64,000 bases of DNA from Chloranthus sessilifolius (lineage: Eukaryota; Streptophyta; Magnoliopsida; Chloranthales; Chloranthaceae). Within the stretch, counting starts at the first letter, position 1. Every line of letters begins with the position of its first letter. The notes beneath the pieces are model-generated. The model worked only from the letters and a program-made list of their open reading frames with translations, ran no database searches and was not told where the DNA came from. The stretch covers positions 152,686,060-152,750,059 of the forward strand of contig CM037586.1 in the NCBI GenBank assembly GCA_021018995.1. Reading direction: 5' to 3'. Made by a program: the position numbers and the translations under genes. Shown in pieces: positions 38,201 through 43,034 of this stretch.

Positions 38201-41200
38201 CCTTTGACTTATTGAACCTTTTGCTTTGCATGCTAATATTTTTCTAAAAAAAAACAGGAAAAATCTTCAAAAAAGATACCAAAAAGTAAATATTGATAGA
38301 AATTTTTTTATAAAGAAAAGCTGTATAACTTACCTCACTAAAAGAAACTCACCCCAATGTGTTGAAACTTGAAAGAGAGATTTAGTGACACATTATAGAG
38401 ATTTTAGAGGTTTTAAAGTTTCCTTATAGGGAGGGTTTAGGAAAAGTGATTATTTTTATTTAATGAACAGAAAGAACGCACCTTATCATAGATTGAGCGG
38501 TTAGACGTTGTTGATAATATCAGTAGGATGTACAACCACGTGATAAAATTGAGGGGCATTTTTGTCAAAACGATTACAGAATTGGGACTGCCGTTTTACT
38601 CGCCTCATTCTCATTATAACAGTAGAGATATTACCATCTAGAAAACTTGTGGAAGTTTTTTCATCTTTCATCTTTTTTTTTTTCAAAGTTAAATTTTAAT
38701 GTATATTCTTTCATGTAAAACTTCGAAGTGGTTTATTCGGAAGATACGTGAATGAGATATGCTTACATGTTAGCTCCCTATGATTTCTTGTGTCAACATT
38801 ACAACGGTCAAACTACAACAAATATTTCAGAAACTGATTCTTGTCTTAGAGAGCTCCTCACCTTCTATGTACAATGTCACGGAGTATAAAGTGCATAATT
38901 TTAATACTGAAGAAGGAATGAAATAAATATATGACATAAAGATTACTTGGTAGCACTTGCCATTCTACTGTCTGAAACTGAAAATTCAAATTTTATGAAG
39001 ACCGCCCTACAAATCCATTGCTGATGTCTAAACATGGAAAAGTGCTTAGAAATATTATGAACAAAATCTATAGAACATCGAATGTTACCTAAAAGACTTG
39101 TAGTACTCTTTTTATTTGATGAATTAAAGACTAGTAATTCTTGAGCATCAGTAATGTTTTGTATAAAGTTGCAAACCATGAGCAATGCTTAATGCTTGTT
39201 TGCTTTTTTTGGCCCTTTTAATGCTAATTTTCATTGCCGATGAAATAAATTATAATGCTTACTGCTTGTATGACTAGAGTCACTAGATGTGTTTTATTAA
39301 TTCACAATCATGGTATAAAAAATTGGTCGATACCGATATGCATCGGTATCTCAACTTGCTATTGGTCGAAACGGGTCCGTATCGGCCGATACGTATCGGG
39401 TTTCGGCAAATACGGTATTGGTTTTGTCCAATACCTCTTATTTATTTATTATTATTATTTTTAAATAGGCCGGAACGTATCGATATCGGCCGAGTCATAT
39501 CGGTCCTCCATGGACCGATACCCGAGTCCGATACCAATTTTGACACCTTGTTCACAATTCAAATTTTTTATCTATATTCTTTACGTAAGTGATGCGAATA
39601 AAACAATCTTATGATGGATTTTTCCTCCAAATATATGTCCGTAGCATTAAGTGCTTCAATTGTCAAGTTCTTTATTTTTTGGTCACTACATCAGTTATGC
39701 ACATAGTCACCAAGTCGCAGTTCGGCGAGGTTAAAATTCGGAAAAATCTAACAAGTTTGGAGAAATATTCGGAGGACAACTTGGAGAGAAAAAATAGGAT
39801 TTAAAATTATAAAAATTTTGAACAATATTAAAAATCACAAATATTTGAAAATTTCAGGAATTATTCGCGGACTTGATTAACCGTATTTTTAACTGTTTTT
39901 AAATTTACAGATGGGGAAGCACGCCACTTAATGAAGCCCAAGTACGTGGAAGTAAACCCTTGATTAGGCTATTGGAAGATGCTAGATCTTCCCAGCTATC
40001 TGAATTCCATAGTTTCTCTCAAAACATCCGAGGATATTAAAATGGGGAATGGCATTTGCTCCCTGATTGGAGGATCCTAACCTATCTAGTGGAATTTTTA
40101 GATCATTACGTATAACATAATTGACCATCCAACACTTGGCAATCGATCTTTTCTTCTTTTGATAACTTGTGACAGCCTCATTAATCTGTGCACCAGTATA
40201 AAGGCATGACGATCTTGGAATTGGACACTTAGCTAGCAAGAAGGCAAGCGGACCTTGTAAGCTAGCCGTGTAGCGCATGGGCGCAGAGGCACGTGGCCCG
40301 GTGATGCGTGTATGAGTCCCTGATGCATGATGCGACGGTGACCCAAACTAAGCTACGATCTAGTATAATGGCTAGACGAGTGAAGGGCTTGGAATGCGGT
40401 GTTCCATGTTGGAGCACGCGACGTCTTGGTGCCATTAGGCACGTAGTGCGGTGCTCTGCGTAGGGGCATTCGACGTGGTGTCAAGAGGACACGCGACGTC
40501 CAAGTACTATAAGACATGTGAGGCGGTGCCATGGTGGCACGCGATGTGGTGTCAAGAGGACACGCGACATCTGGCTTGTACGATAAGCGATGCGATGCCA
40601 AGGGGGCACGTGATGCTGTGTCAAGGGAGCGCGGCATCCGGGTGCAATGACGGACCCAATATGGTGTCGAGTAGGTACGAGACACAGTCACGACTCAGAC
40701 GTAATGTGGTGCCATGATGGTATGCCATGTGGTGCCATGAGGGCACACGACATGAGGCCATGAGGGCCTTGCGACATGGTCGCGACATAGTTGTGGCACG
40801 GTGCTTGGGGCATGACGTGTGGTGCCAGGAGGGCACGCGACATGGAGCCAAGTGGGTCTGGCGACGTGGTCGCGTTGCGAGGGTGCAACACGGTCGCATG
40901 CGGGTAAGACGCGGTCGCGATACGGACGCGATTGAGCCAAGTGGGCTAGCGATGCGGGAGCGCATTGCGGTATGTTAAACCAATAGGTTTGAGGTTATTC
41001 TGTCATTTTGACTGAATTACTATTTTACCCTTATATAAGGAGAAGGGAGTTGTGGAGCTATTCTCTCACACATTGGGCCTTGCGTTGCGGGACGAGCGTA
41101 TGAACTTTCTAGGTTATGGGTGGGCCTAGAACATCGCTGCAGCAAAGCAGCGTTGCGGCGATGCCATGTGTCACCTGGCGTGAGGTTACCATGTGGCCCT

Positions 41201-43034
41201 GTGCCGGCGTCGCGGTGTACATGGGTCGGTGACCTCACAAGGGCACTCAAGGGCTACGTGGGACGCAGTGGCGCGCACTAGCTGAGGGCTTGAAGCTGAA
41301 GTGTGCTGGTCGCGTGGGCCACACACGAAGCTTAGATTGGATAGTATGAAGAGTTGTATGCTGCTCCAAGTGTGCTGGTCGCGTGGGCCACACACGATGG
41401 TTGGCTTGAATGACATGAAGAGATGCATGCCACTGTCTGAAGCGAGGGATTAGTGCACTACACAGGGTGATGCTAGGCCGGCCAAGTGGCACTGAGGTGC
41501 TGGCATGCGTGTCCCGAGTAGACACGATGCAGTGAGAGAGTTAGCCTCGGGTGAAAGTAACTTTGATGCGGGAGTTCCTGTCCTCTAGGCGGGTGGTATC
41601 AGAGTGATGGTTGGATAAGAGGTCTCGCTGTGCGCGGCAGCGAGATGTTGCACGAGCGTGATAACCAGTGTTAGGTTATGCATCGTGATAAATTGGTATC
41701 TGAGTCAAGCTGGCCTCGCTGTAGCAGCAGCGAGGCGTCGCACGGGCTTCGAAAAAGTTACCCCGTAACAAACTGCTTACAGGAAGTTCCGCTGTTTGTG
41801 GGTGTCATATCCCAATTTTCTGTTTCTACAAATGCACTAGATCTTTTTCCTATATAGAAAGGGTGCCGACAGAGCCGTGAACACCCCATTCTTGAGTCAT
41901 GTGGCATGTGTCTGATCAATTTAAGTGATAATAATTGTAGCTCATATTTTGGACTAACCCATCCCATCTACGCACTCTGATATGGACAGTTTTGCATATT
42001 ATTTTAATATTCGATATTGTGGCCAATAATCATCGGATTGTTCTGAGCCTTGGCTAAGACATTTCAATGGCCGGCAGCTAGTTGGGATATTTGATTGATC
42101 AAATAGGTGCACCATGTAGGATAGATCTGGCTGGTCATGGTCCTTTCTGGTTCGAAGCAGTCAACAGAGACGGTATTTATTTTAGAACGTTAGCAGTGTT
42201 CTGTCTCATAATTTCTTCACCGCTGCGTTTTATTTTGGCTGGTGTTATTACCGTGGCCTTTTGTTACAGCGACGTCACTTAAGTACAGTTAAAATCATTG
42301 ACTGCTTTACATTAGACGATGGACATTGTTTTTCATCCCAATCTTTCACACAATAGATCATGAGAATATAGTCACACCATCAAACCGTCATATGTTGATT
42401 CCACGTGGGGGTACATTCCAAAAAGTGTGTGATTAGGCATAATATAAAATGTGGTTCACATCACTTTTTGAGATGTATGCATGTGTAATTAACAATTGAC
42501 TATATAATGGTAGGCCTGTGATCTCTATCTATTGTGTGAAAAATTGGAACGAAAAAGTATCTCCATAGGCTGATTCAAAGCAATTAATGGATTTTTGCTT
42601 TGCTTAAGTGAGGTGCGTGTGACATAAGGTGGTGTAGTAGTAACACCAGCCAAAAGTTTTGGTCAGAGATTTTCAACTTGGGTCTATTTTAAACCCGTTA
42701 TCCCCAAGTTTAGACTTGCAATTCTGCTAGCATGAATTGTCCAAAATAAAGCATAGCCAAGTTATGCAATTTTTGGCATGGACAGAAAGTGCACCAAAAG
42801 AAAAGCACTGTATTCCCATTCCATCCATGGGATTCTGAGCAAATGAGAAGAGAGGGAGTAATGCTGTGGATCCCATGCACATTAGAAGAGCTTATCAAAT
42901 ATTCCGAGGAGCAACTCAAATTTACTTGTACTTGCATTTTATCAGAAGCTGGGGGTAAAATACAGGATATAGACTTGATTTGTGATGGCCAGAAGCTGTA
43001 TTTACTTACAGCCGATAATGGCCAACCTCACTAA
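6456..43034 (+). CDS. SKOR: SKOR/GORK-type outward-rectifying K+ channel (13 exons, possible frameshift)
   Basis: Plant Shaker channel of the plasma membrane. Family members carry voltage-gated K+ efflux: SKOR loads K+ into xylem and GORK empties guard cells. The exons are 6456-6673, 16103-16327, 16408-16471, 18061-18400, 20405-20700, 25470-25548, 25837-25935, 27499-27720, 27898-28086, 35371-35446, 35579-35873, 39911-40011 and 42790-43034, about 816 codons against roughly 830 for Arabidopsis SKOR. Rough residue positions are S1 80-100, S2-S4 105-195, S5 205-235, selectivity filter TVGYGD 281-286, S6 to 320 with DMILG at 305-309 (the DMI-x-G signature of outward rectifiers), C-linker and CNBD-like domain 320-515, ankyrin repeats 540-735 and KHA 745-812. 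Phases agree at every junction except exon 6, which is 2 nt short, and the exon 12 donor is doubtful. SKOR is preferred to GORK by overall similarity only; orthology needs a tree. Confidence 0.9.
6676..6744. repeat. (CT)n microsatellite abutting the intron 1 donor
   Basis: About 34 CT units start 2-3 nt after the GT of the exon 1 splice donor and run into intron 1. Confidence 0.95.
6919..7154. mobile_element. Hairpin MITE in intron 1
   Basis: A 236-bp fold-back. Left arm atgcttcaaaaataaacttt pairs with right arm aagtttatttttgaggcat. Pairing continues through agcaaaa-agacc-gacttcaaa and, more loosely, toward the centre. No ORF and no clear TSD. Confidence 0.75.
7235..7697 (-). repeat. 3' LTR of intron 1 copia element
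   Basis: Matches 13741-14200 at all but six positions. The inner end is ragged: after aaaatagaaac the two copies diverge over about 10 nt, so the boundary is approximate. Confidence 0.85.
7698..8593 (-). pseudogene. RNase H region and 3' untranslated part of copia element
   Basis: Lies between the 3' LTR and the recognisable RT tail. By position it should hold RNase H. The frame is broken and no single open frame above 60 codons remains, so it is annotated as decayed coding sequence by context. Confidence 0.45.
8594..10105 (-). pseudogene. Copia reverse transcriptase, broken
   Basis: The piece at 9311-10105 has the integrase C-terminal region (NPQLGKLDPKTISCYFIGYP), a linker with SERAKKP, then the RT start WLEAMKDELKSM, GCKWVFKTK and [18 protein letters not shown]. 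After a gap and frame change, 8873-9121 carries the catalytic LVLYVDDILLVSS and FDIKDLGEASYVIGIEIHRD. The piece at 8594-8863 is the RT/RNase H connection, in a third frame. At least two frame breaks separate these parts. Confidence 0.85.
10152..11261 (-). pseudogene. Copia protease and integrase, broken
   Basis: The piece at 10614-11261 opens with the aspartic protease motif WWIDSGATIHIS, then the pre-integrase HHCC-type zinc region (WHKRLGHIS...CVDCVKGK). The piece at 10372-10623 carries the integrase core (VHTDICGPF, FTDDYSRFGYIF, VRSDRGGEY), giving the first two acidic catalytic positions. The piece at 10152-10397 holds the third part with GVGEQRNRTLMDM. Frame changes near 10620 and 10390 break the polyprotein. 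Confidence 0.85.
11386..12153 (-). pseudogene. Copia gag, broken
   Basis: Three overlapping open pieces. The first (11842-12153) has the typical copia gag start LLSGSNYKKWKEQVAIVLG. The second (11604-11849) has FQGLLKPLPSLIVKMGTMKY. The third (11386-11607) has LPAQFGPFKINYNTQKEKW and ends in a basic segment. A CCHC knuckle is expected downstream near 11300 but is not intact. The frame breaks make the protein non-functional as read. Confidence 0.8.
12230..12600. repeat. Internal direct repeats in copia leader
   Basis: Two copies of ccgttgggtcgagtca-aacac (about 12256 and 12340) and two of catcaccgttgggcagaaga (about 12431 and 12557). They lie upstream of gag in the minus-strand leader. Confidence 0.7.
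12950..13430. repeat. G-rich degenerate gggcc repeat block in copia leader
   Basis: About 480 bp rich in ggtgggcc, gggccaagtgggcc and gggtcgg, sharply more GC-rich than its surroundings. Open frames on both strands here (12961-13224 and 13017-13340) follow from the low complexity. It is followed by a T-run at about 13479-13495. Confidence 0.75.
13741..14213 (-). repeat. 5' LTR of intron 1 copia element
   Basis: 473 bp, beginning tgatggaatc and ending gcttaca on the + strand. The sequence just left of it, ggctctgataccaat, is the reverse complement of the initiator-Met PBS. Confidence 0.9.
14219..14974. other. Intron 1: degraded MITE A and MITE B copies
   Basis: 14230-14490 resembles family A (tttaatatcagccgttaaaa, tttaaacaccatcttggtg) and contains a 42-bp tandem duplication at 14380-14463. 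14680-14960 resembles family B (ttgatatcatgact, ataagacggtcagat, gaaagtagtcaataa). Nothing coding. Confidence 0.55.
14380..14463. repeat. Tandem duplication, unit 42 bp
   Basis: Two nearly identical units starting cggtgtggattaccaacatt. Confidence 0.85.
14975..15137. repeat. Tandem duplication, unit 81 bp
   Basis: Two units share ggcagcccctataaatattt and attaatgtttataattg, with a few substitutions near the 5' part of each unit. Confidence 0.85.
15148..15270 (+). mobile_element. tRNA-derived SINE-like sequence
   Basis: Has pol III-like boxes: A-box-like tagcccagttggtaacctc and B-box-like gtgggtacgatgtc, about 35 bp apart, followed by an unrelated tail. It cannot fold as a full tRNA. Weak evidence without a second copy. 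Confidence 0.4.
15271..16102. other. End of intron 1
   Basis: A family A MITE relative lies at about 15300-15560. A 37-nt poly(A) run at 15781-15817 is flanked by similar sequences (gattgtttttaagaacgtc and gttgtttttgggaacatc). The remainder, to the exon 2 acceptor at 16102, shows nothing recognisable. Confidence 0.5.
16103..16327 (+). CDS. SKOR: K+ channel exon 2 (S1-S2)
   Basis: Acceptor gatacag, donor cg|gtcata. Encodes WYQAWTHFILLWALYSSFF (S1), the highly conserved TPLEFGFFRGLPENLF linker, LDIAGQVAFLADIVLQFF (S2) and AYRDTQTYRMVYKRSRIAF. The last codon is split (phase 2), and exon 3 completes it as Arg. Confidence 0.93.
16408..16471 (+). CDS. SKOR: K+ channel exon 3 (S3)
   Basis: Only 80 bp after exon 2. 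Completes Arg, then YLKSGFVFDFLGCLPWDAIYK, which is S3 with the conserved PWD-x-IYK ending. Acceptor aacag, donor aag|gtactc, phase 0. Confidence 0.93.
16595..17987. mobile_element. MITE in intron 3, split by a gypsy LTR
   Basis: The termini match as inverted repeats: GGCTGTGTTTGATAA on the left and GGTTGTGTTTGATAA when the right end is reverse-complemented (14 of 15). Both are flanked by TTG (16592-16594 and 17988-17990). Removing the LTR at 16714-17689 leaves about 420 bp, a usual MITE size. The superfamily is unsure. Confidence 0.6.
16714..17689 (-). mobile_element. Gypsy-type LTR, 3'-truncated (on + strand), in intron 3
   Basis: Starts tgacgtgggacaacgaccct, the same start as the intron 5 gypsy LTRs at 21580 and 24131, and keeps the motif gagatcggcctagagatag. 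It lacks the shared terminal ccccgtca and I see no target duplication, so the distal end is probably deleted. It carries several cgatcgatcga palindromes at 17455-17550 where its relatives carry acggacgtccgt. Confidence 0.7.
18061..18400 (+). CDS. SKOR: K+ channel exon 4 (S4, S5, first half of pore)
   Basis: Acceptor aatcag, donor ttg|gtaaat. Encodes CGRKEEVRYLLWTRLTRVRK (S4 with spaced basic residues), KDIRINCLFTRIVKLIVVEL and YCTHTAACIFYYLA (S5), the turret YTWIGSLKLGDYSYSHF, then YLTSLYFAIITMATVG. The exon stops inside the first Gly codon of TVGYGD (phase 1), so the selectivity filter is split by intron 4. Within S4, WTRLTRVRKVTDF differs at places from Arabidopsis LIRLYRVHRVILF. Confidence 0.95.
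18481..19086. other. Intron 4, first part
   Basis: AT-rich intron sequence with a TCATCATCATC-type stretch at about 18750-18770. No gene or clear element seen before the RTE fragment. Confidence 0.5.
19087..19655 (-). mobile_element. RTE-type LINE 3' fragment
   Basis: The minus strand encodes, in broken frames, the C-terminal region typical of plant RTE-like LINEs: RMLRWMCGVTRKD, a degraded RLRCLDMFIGG and the equivalent of GRP-KTW-REAVRRDMKDY. The distal (3') end on the minus strand is a short (GAT)n run (catcatcatc at about 19087), the simple-repeat tail typical of RTE elements. 5'-truncated, non-coding. Related fragments are at 29300-29876 and 63127-63500. Confidence 0.7.
19656..20280 (+). 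mobile_element. Copia 3' fragment (RNase H tail and LTR part), split by a SINE
   Basis: The plus strand reads AIENP, then after the SINE MFHERAKHIEVDCHFI and SDDQLADILTKAV, the end of copia RNase H. It is followed by an AT-rich stretch likely to be the 3' LTR, ending in a pyrimidine-rich ttcttcttcttctttctcc region. Only the 3' end of the element remains. Confidence 0.75.
19699..19869 (+). mobile_element. tRNA-derived SINE inside copia RNase H
   Basis: 171 bp with an A box (ggtagctcagttggt), a B box (aattcgagtcccc) and a GC-rich body ending cccacggttatca with an A-rich tail. A 10-bp target duplication, tagagaatcc, flanks it (19689-19698 and 19870-19879). The copia frame continues across the duplication (ENP then MFHERAKHI), which proves insertion into a copia sequence. 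Confidence 0.9.
20405..20700 (+). CDS. SKOR: K+ channel exon 5 (filter end, S6, C-linker)
   Basis: Acceptor gccacag, donor aag|gtgaga. Completes Gly and gives YGDIHAVNPREMIF, S6 with YLSFDMILGAYLIGNMTALI, and the C-linker RFRDRMTCLIKYLNRNKLG through VLRDIPVSIRAK. DMILG matches the DMI-x-G motif shown in SKOR to underlie K+-sensitive outward gating. Phase 0 end. Confidence 0.95.
20701..21574. other. Intron 5, first part
   Basis: AT-rich intron with a short CT run at about 21206-21225. Nothing coding seen. Confidence 0.5.
21580..22516 (-). repeat. 3' LTR of intron 5 gypsy element
   Basis: 937 bp on the + strand from tgacgcgggacaacg to gttccccgtca. About 70 bp longer than its partner because it has extra acggacgtccgt-type units at 22320-22425. 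Confidence 0.9.
22517..23168 (-). pseudogene. Gypsy polyprotein C-terminal remnant
   Basis: An open frame of 248 codons running out into the LTR. It has a Ser/His-rich stretch with repeated HES and SHS motifs, then AEIKQKINSSNNHYKLSAD (like the integrase C-terminal E-x-x-KI-x-x-SN-x-x-YK), then KYLVEWVGEPSS, a chromodomain-like segment. The junction with gag sequence just upstream shows where the central pol domains were lost. Confidence 0.6.
23380..23976 (-). pseudogene. Gypsy gag
   Basis: 198 codons with the retrotransposon gag signature: DFEGMKNSKPFVEWLSNVEE, YFDWYGVPNEYKIRLAKTKL, FWARLERRTESL and the TWEEMKVELIEQYVPF stretch. A decayed zinc-knuckle follows (CPDYLKCQGFRHFKFPH). Open over its length, but separated from any polymerase. 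Confidence 0.8.
24131..24999 (-). repeat. 5' LTR of intron 5 gypsy element
   Basis: 869 bp from tgtcgtgagacaacaaccc to ccccgtca on the + strand. Its partner is the LTR at 21580-22516. Confidence 0.9.
25470..25548 (+). CDS. SKOR: K+ channel exon 6 (C-linker/CNBD junction) with 2-nt deficit
   Basis: Acceptor tttctgcag, donor att|gtaagt. The end reads PYIEKVSLFKGCSSDFIKQI in the frame that joins exon 7. From the acceptor in phase 0, however, it reads ISQQL then TAA. Relatives have 27 codons here (ISQTLYKPYIEK...); this exon has 79 nt rather than 81, the loss falling between Gln and Tyr. An AG at about 25486-25487 (ttataag) could serve as an in-frame acceptor and would drop seven residues. Either the copy is damaged, that acceptor is used, or the assembly has an error. 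Confidence 0.85.
25837..25935 (+). CDS. SKOR: K+ channel exon 7 (CNBD-like domain, first part)
   Basis: 33 codons, phase 0 on both sides: VIRLHEELFLPGEVIMEQGS, then SVDQLYFVCHGEL. The FLPGE and HGEL motifs mark the beta-roll of the cyclic-nucleotide-binding fold. Donor ctg|gtaata. Confidence 0.95.
26078..26155 (-). mobile_element. SINE family copy (reverse), intron 7
   Basis: Shares ggttacaatattgtcaacct and the gctgcagggcca end with copies at 29530-29600 (reverse) and 48605-48697 (forward). The forward copy has a B box (ggttcgaaacc), so this is a tRNA-derived SINE family. Confidence 0.6.
26398..26453 (-). mobile_element. Partial SINE family copy (reverse)
   Basis: gataggcaagttaagattgaac followed by atgtcaaccttcc and tagctacaagc. 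Same order as the other copies but shorter. Confidence 0.4.
26995..27075 (-). mobile_element. tRNA-like (pol III box) sequence, reverse
   Basis: The reverse complement holds agctttattggttaggcgtt (A-box-like) and gtgggttcgagtctc (B box), spaced like a tRNA head. No acceptor stem or CCA context, so a SINE fragment rather than a tRNA gene. It sits in a repeat with ttcgctgggtttccc on the left and gcgaattgcgaaccc on the right. Confidence 0.5.
27499..27720 (+). CDS. SKOR: K+ channel exon 8 (CNBD-like domain, second part)
   Basis: 74 codons: EGVGIGEDGSEEILLSFKPD, GTFGEIAVVCNIAQPYMVRV, CDLCRLLRIDKHSFTDLLQM, YFFDGRTILSNFLE. FGEI...QPY-VRV is the phosphate-binding cassette region in its plant-channel form. 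Acceptor gacag, donor gag|gtatgt. Confidence 0.95.
27898..28086 (+). CDS. SKOR: K+ channel exon 9 (start of ankyrin repeats)
   Basis: 63 codons. After EKETKFWIKQPESDVALLIG, the segment LRVNNAAYNGDLDHLKNLVR then GGADPKKTDYDGRSPL is a classic ankyrin unit. Acceptor ccag, donor ttg|gtatga. Confidence 0.95.
28087..29299. other. Intron 9, first part
   Basis: AT-rich. Around 28250-28330 it has repeated gattcgattcaaatc-like stretches, also seen near 26290 and 26640-26720. No gene. Confidence 0.45.
29300..29876 (-). mobile_element. RTE-type LINE fragment
   Basis: The minus strand at 29313-29501 encodes GAEMCMLRWLSRMTTKDRIR and NEYIEKF, the AEMRMLRWM-x-G-x-TRKDRIRNEYI motif of RTE LINE C-termini. 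Further upstream (29690-29870) are degraded pieces of the same ORF. A SINE copy (29530-29600) interrupts it. Confidence 0.65.
29530..29600 (-). mobile_element. SINE family copy (reverse) inside RTE fragment
   Basis: Reads tgaccttgaggttgcaatat then tgtcaacctt and gtgctacag, the reverse complement of the copy at 48605-48697. Confidence 0.65.
29877..32040. other. Intron 9, unassigned repeat-like stretch
   Basis: Begins tgtaacaccc, a start common in plant gypsy LTRs, and has aggtgtca repeats at 30110-30190 and CT/GA-rich segments at 30230-30330, as many such LTRs have before the transcript start. On the minus strand at about 31699-31710, ggtatcagagc resembles an initiator-Met PBS. I cannot find paired LTRs or pol domains. 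Several open frames (30158-30397, 31101-31433, 31414-31596) carry no known motif. Confidence 0.3.
32067..32132. repeat. Compound (CT)n(AT)n(GT)n microsatellite
   Basis: Three dinucleotide runs back to back: CT to about 32088, AT to 32106, GT to 32132. A separate (AT)n run of about 24 units lies at 32242-32290. Confidence 0.95.
32242..32290. repeat. (AT)n microsatellite
   Basis: About 24 AT units. Confidence 0.95.
32400..33130. repeat. Possible non-autonomous element with gga-gcca ends
   Basis: The left end, ggatggagccaagggggggc, and the reverse complement of the right end, ggacggagccagaaac, look like related termini. The interior has three ctatcttttaggcgtctc-like units (about 32572-32643). 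No ORF. Weak. Confidence 0.35.
33395..33500. mobile_element. MITE family B fragment
   Basis: Shares tttgataggtgcgaaatgat, ctcaagatcca, atctccatta and gaagcaatcaacgg with the family B copies at 1848-2256 and 42233-42655. Confidence 0.5.
33528..33562. repeat. Perfect 15-bp inverted repeat
   Basis: agttcgaacgcatgg, a 5-nt loop, then ccatgcgttcgaact. No known role. Confidence 0.9.
33620..35370. other. Intron 9, last part
   Basis: Contains several gagagagag runs at 33880-34220 and AT-rich intron sequence up to the exon 10 acceptor. No gene or paired repeat seen. Confidence 0.45.
35371..35446 (+). CDS. SKOR: K+ channel exon 10 (ankyrin)
   Basis: HLAASRGYEDITNFLIQERV, EINLS, ending one base into Asp (phase 1). 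Completes the ankyrin unit begun by GRSPL in exon 9. Acceptor caacag, donor ctg|gtacct. Confidence 0.93.
35579..35873 (+). CDS. SKOR: K+ channel exon 11 (ankyrin)
   Basis: Completes Asp, then KFGNTPLLEAIKHGHDRVAS, LLFKKGAALKVEDAGSFLCM, AVARGDSDLVSRVLSYDIDP, DYDHRPPLHIAAAEGLYLMA and KMLLEAGASVFSKD. Two and a half ankyrin units. Donor at|gtataa in phase 2. The open frame would continue past the donor, but only the spliced frame joins exon 12. Confidence 0.92.
35874..36439. other. Intron 11, first part
   Basis: AT-rich. Open frames at 36008-36467 have no recognisable motifs. Confidence 0.45.
36440..36640 (+). mobile_element. tRNA-derived SINE
   Basis: Head ggggccattgcttggtgcaa with tggtaaaattc, B-box-like tggattcgagt, then the body gcagccactttgtgtgcaaa followed by a C-rich stretch. 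This order (head, B box, cagcc-cttt-gcaaa, aaggctgcg-like) is that of a common plant SINE family. Confidence 0.65.
37027..38628 (-). mobile_element. Non-autonomous Helitron in intron 11
   Basis: On the minus strand the element starts TCTCTACTGTTATAATGAG and ends TTGCACGTGCGTTCTGCTAG. That gives the 5' TC and 3' CTAG ends, with a short imperfect hairpin (cacttg-cattg-cacgtg) about a dozen bases before CTAG. The flanks are A on the 5' side and T on the 3' side, i.e. insertion between A and T with no duplication, as Helitrons do. 1.6 kb, no Rep/helicase ORF. Confidence 0.72.
37386..37494. repeat. Tandem duplication, unit ~55 bp, inside Helitron
   Basis: Two units starting aggctataaa-gcccgggcac with few differences. 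A shorter echo (actataatttatgattat) follows. Confidence 0.85.
38629..39320. other. Intron 11, after Helitron
   Basis: AT-rich intron sequence. The minus-strand open frame at 38943-39185 is unrecognised. Confidence 0.45.
39321..39545. repeat. Dispersed tatcgg repeat, copy 1
   Basis: Dense cgatac/gtatcg motifs (ggtcgataccgatatgcatc, tatcggccgatacgtatcgg, cggtcctccatggaccg). It shares vocabulary with 47597-47745. Rich in short palindromes. Element class unknown. Confidence 0.6.
39911..40011 (+). CDS. SKOR: K+ channel exon 12 (last ankyrin), uncertain 3' border
   Basis: Completes Ile, then WGSTPLNEAQVRGSKPLIRL, LEDARSSQLSEFH. The acceptor tttacag is good. Reading on gives SFSQNIRGY and TAA at 40038-40040. 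No consensus GT donor lies before this stop. The only GT in workable phase is cata|gtttct at 40012, which pairs with the acceptor aaag at 42789. If unspliced, the protein would end here without the KHA domain. Confidence 0.8.
40250..41760. repeat. GC-rich degenerate repeat block, possible LTR-element remnant, in intron 12
   Basis: 1.5 kb much richer in GC than the surroundings. Degenerate units such as gtggtgtcaagaggacacgc, gtggtgccatgagggcac and gcgacatgg recur through 40380-40960. A 69-bp tandem duplication (gtgtgctggtcgcgtgggcc) lies at 41301-41437. tggtatcagag at 41594-41604 matches the initiator-Met PBS, and gcagcgag motifs follow. This hints at an LTR end and leader, but I find no paired LTR or pol. 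ORFs here on both strands are by-products of composition. Confidence 0.5.
41301..41437. repeat. Tandem duplication, unit 69 bp
   Basis: The first 28 bp (gtgtgctggtcgcgtgggcc then acacacga) are identical in both units; the rest is similar. Confidence 0.85.
42233..42655. mobile_element. Fold-back MITE, family B, copy 2, in intron 12
   Basis: Left terminus ttttggctggtgttattac pairs with right terminus gtagtaacaccagccaaaa. Further in, acttaag meets cttaagt, and internal catatgttgattccacgtgg is shared with 1848-2256. No ORF. Confidence 0.75.
42790..43034 (+). CDS. SKOR: K+ channel exon 13 (KHA domain, C-terminus)
   Basis: Encodes MHQKKSTVFPFHPWDSEQMR, REGVMLWIPCTLEELIKYSE, EQLKFTCTCILSEAGGKIQD, IDLICDGQKLYLLTADNGQP and H, then TAA. 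This is the KHA domain that closes plant Shaker channels and helps subunit assembly. Two acceptors are possible: aaag at 42789 (phase 1, used here) or cag at 42785 (phase 0). The choice depends on the exon 12 donor. Confidence 0.9.

Noticed and set aside
39982..40278. 98-codon minus-strand frame overlapping exon 12
   Set aside because: Antisense to a conserved exon and without known motifs.
40353..40978. Several overlapping open frames on both strands
   Set aside because: GC-rich degenerate repeats suppress stop codons; peptides are repetitive and unlike any family I know.
41594..41604. Confident call of a complete LTR retrotransposon from the PBS match
   Set aside because: An 11-base match alone; no paired LTR, purine tract or pol domain found in intron 12.
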